From Bedellia somnulentella (Eukaryota; Arthropoda; Insecta; Lepidoptera; Bedelliidae), in NCBI GenBank assembly GCA_963576735.1, contig OY755184.1, positions 6,076,001 to 6,140,000 of the forward strand: 64,000 nucleotides of DNA. Direction: 5' to 3'. Below, one piece after another: positions 57,601-64,000 of this stretch. Position 1 is the stretch's first letter; every line of letters begins with the position of its first letter. Below the pieces are notes generated by a model, which was not told the origin of the DNA, did no database searches, and saw only the letters and a list, made by a program, of their open reading frames with translations. Both the position numbers and the translations under genes were made by a program.

Positions 57601-60600
57601 ATTTTCTGGAAAGGGTTTTTAAATGTTAGTACATACATACATATACTCACGGCTATAATTCCCTGGAAGGGGTAGCCAGAGCTAAGGAATTAGAATTAGA
57701 AATTCTTCAGCCACTTTTGGAAAGTTGAGTGGGGAAAAGATGGTATAATAAGGTTGTTAAATGTTAGTCTAGAATATAATTATTGTTTGGATGCGATTGC
57801 TCTATAAGTGATTGGTTGGCGATACGGTTAAAGACCCGTCACTGACAAACGTTATTTTACAATCTTTCCCAATCAATTTTCATAAGTGGCTAAAGTATTT
57901 CAAGCTCTGAGGCTCTAGTACTACTATTTGGAATTTACAACCGTAAGTATATGGATGATCATAATAACCTACGTTTGCGGATGCGGTTGGAATTCCATTA
58001 CAAGCCATAAGGTACTCCTTATGGCTTGTAATGGAATTCCAACCGCATCCGCAAATGTAGGTTATTATGATCATCCATAATATACCTCAACTCTAAAAAA
58101 AATGCTAGAAAAGGGATTTATAATTTAGAGACCAAGCCGATTTTTGTGATTACCCATTAATTTATTAAGATACCATTTATAAATTATAAATATATCGCAG
58201 TAAGTCGATACGAATTCATAAGCCGAAAGTGCAAAACCCCGCATCGATTAAAATGTATTTTTTTTTCTACCTTATCATCCCCAACAGCCCTTTCCTCAGC
58301 CAAGATCTGGTCCCTCACGGTGGAGGCCTGCGACTTGAGCGCGACGATGTTGGCGGGGGAGGTCTCGCGCAGCTCCCCGCCCGCCTCCTCCTCCACCACC
58401 GCGATGTCCGCAAGCGGGATGAACCACTTCAACTCAAACGTGAACTTGTCGCGGCCTGAAGCCTGTGAATTCGAATTACGGTTGTAACTTCCAGTGCAAC
58501 ATGCTACATAGGTCCAACAATTTTCTCTTCATTGATTCAATTTACTTGATATCAATAAGCCAATAGACATCTACCGCTGGACGTAGGCCTCCCCTTAAGT
58601 TTTTCTCAAATTTTACTGTCCACCTTGTATGTGGTATACCCACACTGCGTCGTCTGGTACGTGGCCGCCACTTCAGAACCGTCTAGCCCCAACGGTATTC
58701 GGTTTTGCGTGCAATGTGCCTTGCCCATTGTTACTAGTCGCAATATTGATGTTTAATATTAAAAAAAATATGGATAAATGCGATTCAACCTTCGTCCTTA
58801 AAGGGTTTCGTCGTAATAGTCATAGATAAAGTATTTTAATTTGTGTGACATACAGAGAGACATGATGAATCTATAAGGGTTTCTTTTTGCGCCATTGGGC
58901 TAAGAAATTCTAGATAAACAGTGGGTACATTGTGTATGTTGTAAGATACTTTACCTTATATTTGGCACATGCAATCACATCATTGAATAGGAACAAGTGT
59001 CGTAATTTTCTATGCCCATCCGATAATTCTACGATGAACGAATTTTTCACTAGCCTTCTTTGCGCTCGATCCGCATTCTAAAATAGATAATTTTTGTGTC
59101 AATTATAATAAACAAATTTCAAAGACACAGACTTTATTTAAGTGCTGTAATAATAAGATTAGGGTTTATTGTAAAACTTACCGGAAACATAGACTTTGTT
59201 TGAATAATATTGAACTCGTCTAAAAAATGCTGTGTCATGTTGAGAGCTTCTGTAAGCATAGCGTGGTCGGGGTGGCTGGCCGGCGTGTACTTGATCAGGT
59301 CCTATAACAAACATATCATGGCAATATTTCTTGGTTGACACTCGAGCATGATTTGATTCTGCGATAAACTTGTTGGATACATACATACATATACTCACGG
59401 CTATATTTCTCTAGAAGGGGTAGCCAGAGCTAAGGAATTATAAATTCCTCAGACACTTTTGGAAGTTTAGTGGGGAAAAGATGGTAAAAATAAAGGTTTT
59501 TGGTGATGGGTCTCCAACCGCATCGCCCAAATATCCAATAAAAAGCCCCAATACCCTTAGTCGCCTCTTACGACACCCGTGGGTAGAAAGGGGTAGCGAC
59601 ATTCTAAGCCGGCACTACACGGCAATGTAATAAATACATCTTATGAAAATAATACGTATTATAGAACGTGCAAACTAGCAGCAAACTATCGTAAGGCGTA
59701 AGCGATTTAATTCGTTATTGTTTTGTAAGTTACTATTATTTTATAAGTAGTTTAATTAGTGACTTCAATGAAAGCAATTAAAACCGACACATTTCGTAAA
59801 CAGCTAAAAAACAAAATAGCATCGCTATCCACCACATTGTATAACATTAACATCACCTAAATGCAATACTAGCACGTTCTTCTGCACCTTGGACACAGAT
59901 TTGTGCAGCAGATCGTCGAGCGACGCGGGCTGTTCTTTTTATACATAATACTTCGTTACTATTTTATAAGTGACTTCCATCACTTCGTGAATGTACATTG
60001 AAAGCAATCAAAATAGACACATTTCATAAACAACTAGATAACAAAATGTCGTCGAATCGCAATCCGCCATCTTGTTTCAAACGCCACTTACATGCAACAC
60101 CAGCGCATTCTTCTGCACGCGGGCCACAGGTTTGTGCAGCAGGTCGTCGAGCGACACGGGCTGGCCGCGGCACGCGATCTGGCGCGTGAGGTCGGCGAAC
60201 CGCGGCGAGCTGCTGCAGCGCCGCCGCACCGCGTCCGTCGCGCGCCCGTAGTTGTGCAGGAACGCGCCGTACACGTTTATGTTTTCAGCCTGGAAGGAGT
60301 AAAGATGATGGGTTGGGCTGTGGTTGTGGTTAGTCATGTCAGTTAAAATGTTATCACATATGTAAATAAAGCTAACATTCCCAAAATAGGATAGCTAGAG
60401 ATTCAGAATCAGAAATGATGGGTCATTGACCACATCGCTCAACTTAAAAATAAAATAACTTTAAAAGCACCAAAATCTTAAGTCGCCTGTTACGATACCA
60501 ACGATAAGATATGGGTCAGTGCAATTCTTGGCCGACAATATACGGCCCACGTTTTCTTTCACCTAAATATAAGTTAATTGGAAGTTATTGATTGATTTTA

Positions 60601-61630
60601 AATCAACCGAATCGTATTTATAACATAAACTTAACGTGCAAAAAATTAACACAATATTAATTCGAAGTAAAACTAAAATTACTCAAAATTTACACAATAT
60701 TAAGTGTGACTAATGACAATGAATATTGATGCTGATTGTATAGGGATAAATCATAACATAATAGCGTACTTACCATTTTCCTAAAATATACACCGACTGA
60801 CAGTGGTTCCTCCCAACTGGCGACGGCGTTTTTCAGTCCATCCAAAAAGTTCTTATGCAATTCATGTAGCTCTGATATCTTGTAGAAGATTGTATTGAAC
60901 TCTTCTTCTGTAATGACTGGTTGCGATGTTGACAGTGTCGCGCGTATTGCATTCATGTACTACAATTAAGTATTTATATTTTAAATCATTATGTTGGGAA
61001 AACTTAACAAAAACCCAGTTTGGTTTTGAAGGGACAGTGTTTAAGAAACATTTTATATATGAATAGATTATCCTCTCGTTTGGCATCCGAAAATCTCGTC
61101 GAGTTAGCCTAGTACCGATTAGGTAACTAGTAATATTTTATTTACTACAAGGTGCGTATCTGAGTGCGTGGTATAGTGCGAGTTTATGAGACATACATAC
61201 ATACATATACTCACGGCTATAATTCCCTAGAAGGGGTAGCCAGAACTAAGGAATAAGAAATTCCTCAGCCACTTTTGGAAAGTTGAGTGGGGAAAGATAG
61301 TATAATAAAGGTTGTTGGTGATGGGTCTCCAACAGCATCGCCCAATGTTCCCTCAAAAGCCCCAATACCGTTAGTCGCCTCTTACGTACACCCACCGGTA
61401 GAAATGGGGTAGCGCTATTCTAAGCCGGCGCTACTAACTATTACCATTGTTTTATTTCGTAAATTGTATCGTAACAAAGTATGCGTTAATTTAGAAACAT
61501 CCAGTGACACACTTACCTTTTCCATAACATATAAGCATTCGACGTAAACGGTTTCACTCTCAATTATACTGGTCACAATGCAGCGATGCATTGTCAGCCT
61601 CTCCGCCTCTGCATTACTACCACTTGACTC
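51675..61630 (-). CDS. BCR/ABR-type RhoGEF-PH-C2-RhoGAP protein (5' partial, one or more exons missing)
   Basis: Exons in gene order: 61630-61517, 60959-60774, 60289-60092, 59301-59182, 59077-58955, 58462-58271, 57605-57393, 56736-56547, 55858-55665, (missing), 54231-54092, 53737-53592, 52219-52095, 51915-51675. Domains: DH ([15 protein letters not shown]... [16 protein letters not shown]...), PH ([20 protein letters not shown]... [10 protein letters not shown]... [18 protein letters not shown]), C2 ([19 protein letters not shown]... [13 protein letters not shown]) and RhoGAP with the arginine finger in [26 protein letters not shown] and [18 protein letters not shown]. This order is unique to BCR/ABR. 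The family activates Rho-type GTPases through DH-PH and inactivates Rac/Cdc42 through GAP. The C2-GAP linker exon is probably in the gap 54983-55182. The N-terminal region is not in the window or not recognised. The last exon is Ala/Gly-rich after the GAP core. Confidence 0.9.
52800..53560. repeat. inverted pair of degenerate CCCATTTAATTATT arrays
   Basis: The reverse complement of 52890-52985 (CCGCCCATTCAATATTTTTA..., GCCCATTTAATTATTTTCCT, ACTCAATTAT) matches 53315-53375. Both arms are impure arrays of a ~20-25-bp motif. The block at 53090-53262 lies between them. BCR/ABR last-but-two intron (52220-53591). Confidence 0.55.
53090..53262. repeat. GC-rich block shared with 49228-49345
   Basis: CGCTCGCTCGTTTTATACAT, a CTAACCTAACCTAACC run, AAATGTGACCA, and pairs of CCCCC/GGGGG around AAGCAGG also occur, in the same order, inside the element at 48848-49613. 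Probably part of a dispersed transposon. Confidence 0.6.
54320..54570 (-). repeat. diverged family 1 repeat
   Basis: CCATATACTCACTGCCATAA to GTGACATTCTACGCCACG, with small deletions. BCR/ABR intron. Confidence 0.7.
54983..55182. other. assembly gap, 200 N
   Basis: Exactly 200 N, nominal length, between the BCR/ABR C2 exon (55665-55858) and the first RhoGAP exon (54092-54231). Confidence 0.98.
56065..56180 (-). repeat. decayed family 1 repeat
   Basis: AAAAAGATGGTGAAATAAAC, GGTGATGGATTTTACC and AGTTCTAAGTCGAAAGTGTA keep the family order. BCR/ABR intron. Confidence 0.4.
56788..56832. repeat. intronic copy of part of a BCR/ABR exon (C2 region)
   Basis: CAGGAACGAGCCCAGGTCCG and following bases repeat 56629-56676 of the adjacent exon, with a short deletion and two changes. 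It lies 51 bp outside the exon. Confidence 0.85.
57393..57605 (-). other. BCR/ABR PH-domain exon (marker for the gene model)
   Basis: 71 codons from [20 protein letters not shown] to DSIHALQ, phase 0 at both ends, acceptor TTTCCAG and donor GTGCGT. Given separately because it holds the last PH helix ([11 protein letters not shown]), which fixes the reading frame of the whole gene. Confidence 0.9.
57632..57760 (-). repeat. family 1 3'-part copy
   Basis: Begins CATACATACATATACTCACG; the 5' half is lost after AAAAGATGGTATAATAAGG. A decayed plus-strand piece follows (about 57790-57949), ending at the hairpin. BCR/ABR intron. Confidence 0.7.
57950..58079. repeat. 63-bp-arm hairpin with 4-base loop
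   Basis: 57950-58012 and 58017-58079 are inverted repeats with a single mismatch (CTACGTTTG against CTACATTTG), separated only by TACT. The arm starts TATGGATGATCATAATAACC. BCR/ABR intron. Confidence 0.95.
58560..58756 (-). mobile_element. LINE C-terminal coding fragment
   Basis: The reverse complement reads [15 protein letters not shown], stop, [17 protein letters not shown] and TRWTVKF, the C-terminal region of a common insect LINE. The plus strand starts with the CCGCTGGACGTAGGCCTCC tail. BCR/ABR intron. Confidence 0.7.
59379..59625 (-). repeat. family 1 SINE-like repeat
   Basis: Full-length copy from CATACATACATATACTCACG to GCCGGCACTACACGGCAA. BCR/ABR intron. Confidence 0.85.
59700..59932. 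repeat. ~231-bp duplicate of a BCR/ABR exon end plus intron
   Basis: 59861-59932 repeats 60092-60163 (the last 24 codons of the DH exon) and 59770-59840 repeats the intron at 60000-60065, both with an offset of about 230 bp. The copied coding part has no stop; the donor (CAT then GTAAGT) is changed to CATTTAGGTG. Confidence 0.85.
60370..60545 (-). repeat. decayed family 1 repeat
   Basis: GGATAGCTAGAGATTCAGAA, CACATCGCTCAACTT and TTAAGTCGCCTGTTACGAT keep the family order. BCR/ABR intron. Confidence 0.5.
61190..61434 (-). repeat. family 1 SINE-like repeat
   Basis: Full-length copy with CATACATACATACATATACT at one end and AAGCCGGCGCTACTA at the other. BCR/ABR intron. Confidence 0.85.
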
Positions 61631-61736
61631 CTGTTAACAATAAAAAGTTTTATGAAACCAAAGTAAACTTATTTACCATACAGACTGATACCTATATGTA
61701 TAAAATATACTAAATATTTGTCTCACCGACCTAATT

Positions 61737-61975
61737 TTACTCACGACTATAGTCCCCGAAAGGGGTAACTACAGCTAGGTTACAACTTTTACCTAAGATA
61801 GATTAGGATGTTTAGAACGGAAAAGATTGTCAAATAAAGAATCAATGGTAATGGGTCTACATTTGCAGCACCCAACCATCACTTAAAAAGCCCTGTACTC
61901 TTACTCTCCTAGGAAGGCATCCACCAACTATAGAAAGAGATGAGTAAGTACTATTCTAGGCTGACACTACCCGAC
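61737..61975 (-). repeat. diverged family 1 repeat
   Basis: ACTCACGACTATAGTCCCCG to TAGGCTGACACTACCCGACA. Just outside the first BCR/ABR exon seen. Confidence 0.65.
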
Positions 61976-61986
61976 ATTAATTCTTA

Positions 61987-63229
61987 GAGGGGCATGCCAA
62001 TAGAAGTTAGATACTACTTTCTCATTTAATTGACACTGGCAAGCTATACACCATCTTATAGGCTGGTTTTTTATTGACATATTTGAATAAAGAAAACACT
62101 TCTTTTATTTATTTTTTATTTGAAAGAGCATAATTTTTCCGAGAATCTGGCGGGAATTCACTTGCAACAATGGAGCTCAGTCGACGTGATTTTCGCGCTA
62201 TGATATATTATGACTTTAAAAAAGGTTTAAAGCCTCAAGAATGTTTTCAACTTTTGGCTTCTACTTTTGGTGAGTCTGCTTGTTCCCGAGCAACAGTATT
62301 CAATTGGTTTGCTGAATTTAAAAGAGGACGGGGATGTCTCGAAGATGAAGCGAAGACAGGACGGCCGCCAACCGCGGTCAGGCAATAAAAAGTTCGTGCA
62401 GTCGAAAAACTTATTCGGGAAAACCGACGAATTACATATGTAGAGCTAGAGCGAGAACTAGGAATTGGATCGGCAGCAATGCAAACCATAATTCACGACC
62501 ACCTTTCTCTCCGTAAACGTTGTTCGAGATGGGTGCCGCACAAACTTACCGATGAGCAGAAAGACCGTCGGGTGGATTGGTGCCTATTCATGATAGATAA
62601 ATTCAACGGAGGCGAAAAAAAAAACGTATATGAAATACTGACTGGTGACGAAACATGGCTATATAACTATGATCCCGAATCAAAGCGACAGTCACACAGA
62701 AACAGATGGTCGCCTCGTGCAAAACGGGTCATATTGCTACTGTTGTGCTAAAGAATGAAAGAACGGTGAACTCCGAATGGTATGTGACAGTTTGTGCTCC
62801 AACAGTAATATCAGCTTGGTGTGACAAGCGACCGAAGTCAGGAATCCGGCACCTTCTCTGGCACCACGACAATGCGGCGCCGCACACGTCTGCCAGAACA
62901 CTAGACTTTTTCAACTCGAAAAATGTGTCAATTCTCCCTCAGCCGCCATATTCCCCTGACCTAGCGCCTTGTGATTTTTACTTGTTTCCAAAAATCAAAG
63001 AAAAACTAAAGGGGGAGAGGTTTGAAAGGAAAGAAGATGCGCTGGTTGCCAATAATTTCGAGATTTCTGAGGTATCTAAAGAAGAGTGGTCACAGGTATT
63101 TTCCAATTGGTTCAGACGTATGGAAAAGTGTATACGTGCTCAGGGTGAATACTTTGAAAAGATCGATTCTCGTAATAAAGAATAAATTTTATAATTTTTG
63201 AGTATCTAGTTTCTTTTGGCATGCCCCTC
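61987..63229 (+). mobile_element. mariner element
   Basis: Inverted repeats of 29 bp with four mismatches: GAGGGGCATGCCAATAGAAG on the left and the complement of GAGGGGCATGCCAAAAGAAA on the right. TA occurs at 61985-61986 and 63231-63232, with one extra base on the right. Length 1243 bp, usual for mariner. Encloses a broken transposase. Confidence 0.9.
62170..63185 (+). pseudogene. mariner transposase pseudogene (DD34D)
   Basis: The frame starts MELSRRDFRAMIYYDFKKG with the helix-turn-helix N-terminus (CSRATVFNWFAEFKRG), meets a TAA at 62386, and reads on in the same frame to about 62700 (TGDETWLYNYDPE, first catalytic Asp). Between about 62695 and 62751 the frame changes and residues seem to be missing. 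It then continues (TGHIATVVLKNERTVNSEWY, HHDNAAPHTSARTL, YSPDLAPCDFYLFPKIKEKL) to 63185. The second and third catalytic Asp are separated by 34 residues, the mariner signature. One stop plus a frameshift/deletion make it inactive. Confidence 0.9.
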
Positions 63230-64000
63230 GTACTATTGCGTTGGTAAGTTTTTAAAACAATATATTTACAATAACTAAAGCTTTAGTTTTAGAAAATCAA
63301 TTTAATTTAATTTTATTTCATTATTATATTGTTAATATTTCAATTTTATCTAAATTAGTTTATAATATTTTTGTTTGTGCTTCTCTTTTTAAATATTTTT
63401 ACACACGAATTCCACTGAATAAAATTTGTTTAATCTTTATTTTGAATTATTTATATATTTTTTTAGTATTGTAAATTAGTTCAACTAAATAGGTAATGTT
63501 GTGCATGCTGTTCTGGTACTGCATCTGAATAAAACGTGTACATCTTATGTAAATTATAATATAATATGATGTTGTACTGTGTGCATGCCTAATAAATAAA
63601 TAAATAAATAAAACGGAGTCTCCCCTAAGTTGTGTTGCACGACACCTAGGGGATGAGAAAAGATAGTGCTATTTTAAGCTGACGTATAAAAAATTCAGCT
63701 ATATTATCAATATTACTTATATATTTTATTATAACGTTGCACTTTTTTTTATAATGATTTGCAACTTTCATCGTATTTAATTATCGTTATTTAGTTGGCC
63801 TTGACAGCCATTGTTGACACACATTTTTTTATTTATTGCGCTAGTGCAAGTGTGCATAAGAAAAAAGTGTTTTTTGCCCAATTTTCTTTTAACTTTTCAA
63901 CAAATTTTCGAAAATAATGAGTTTTTTATGATAATTAATAATGAACTTCTTTCTAGTGTGCGGCTGGGCTTTGCCTGCACCTCGGCTGGCTGTAATGACT
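63230..64000. other. AT-rich end of window
   Basis: No gene. A (AATA)n run at 63590-63612, and a possible family 1 5' fragment at 63618-63690 (TAGTGCTATTTTAAGCTGAC). The last ~50 bp are GC-richer (GGCTGGGCTTTGCCTGCACC) and follow TTTCTAG, but I could not show an exon. Confidence 0.4.

Noticed and set aside
63948..64000. Exon at the window end after TTTCTAG
   Set aside because: The GC-rich 50 bp could be an exon, but there is no second boundary and no recognisable protein; both strands are possible.
1..64000. CRISPR array, operons, integrons or phage-like defence islands
   Set aside because: The sequence is eukaryotic with spliced genes; no regularly spaced direct repeats with unique spacers exist.
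1..64000. piRNA cluster
   Set aside because: Repeats are dense but on both strands and lie in and between active conserved genes; small-RNA data would be needed.

Overview
The window is nuclear DNA from an insect, almost certainly a moth or butterfly. It is AT-rich, its genes have short exons with GT-AG introns, and it is crowded with short interspersed repeats and retroelements of a kind familiar from lepidopteran genomes. An R4/Dong-type LINE sits in a TAA-type microsatellite, as Dong elements do. There is nothing prokaryotic or viral-genome-like. Two runs of exactly 200 N (31230-31429 and 54983-55182) are assembly gaps.

Six host genes are supported. (1) RBM19/Mrd1, + strand, 1-13654, 5' end outside the window. 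(2) TM9SF3, - strand, 14216-15943, one exon. (3) SAS10/UTP3, + strand, 17183-20038, two exons. (4) Notchless/NLE1, - strand, 26211-41610, nine exons. (5) CRELD, + strand, 45258-46325, one exon. (6) A BCR/ABR-type RhoGEF-PH-C2-RhoGAP, - strand, 51675-61630, thirteen exons seen, 5' end not found and at least one exon missing near the second gap. Exon phases join without error in genes 1, 3 and 4, and in gene 6 on each side of its gap. RBM19, SAS10 and NLE1 all act in ribosome assembly (the first two in the small-subunit processome, NLE1 in 60S maturation). TM9SF3 and CRELD belong to the secretory pathway, and the BCR/ABR protein to Rho/Rac signalling.

Most of the rest is mobile DNA. RBM19 intron 5 (3573-8181) holds a 5'-truncated LINE whose (ATT)n tail was the landing site of an R4/Dong LINE on the other strand. 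The SAS10-NLE1 interval holds an RTE-like LINE and a solo LTR. NLE1 intron 7 holds a nearly intact Ty3/gypsy element with 109-bp LTRs differing at one base. The NLE1-CRELD head-to-head interval is filled with terminal-inverted-repeat elements. A mariner pseudogene lies upstream of the most 5' BCR/ABR exon seen. About twenty copies of a ~245-bp SINE-like repeat (family 1 here) and several tRNA-headed SINEs (families B and C) are scattered throughout.

The most interesting signals are these. An RTE-like LINE, family 1 and SINE B share one 3' tail motif. Several terminal-inverted-repeat elements have clear target duplications but no recognised family; one keeps a promoter-like segment and a 27-codon start of a coding region, and another carries paired TGACGTCA sites upstream of CRELD. 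There are three strong hairpins, and two partial exon duplications inside the BCR/ABR gene. I found no evidence for a new multi-gene system. All family assignments come from reading the sequence and recalled family features, not from searches.
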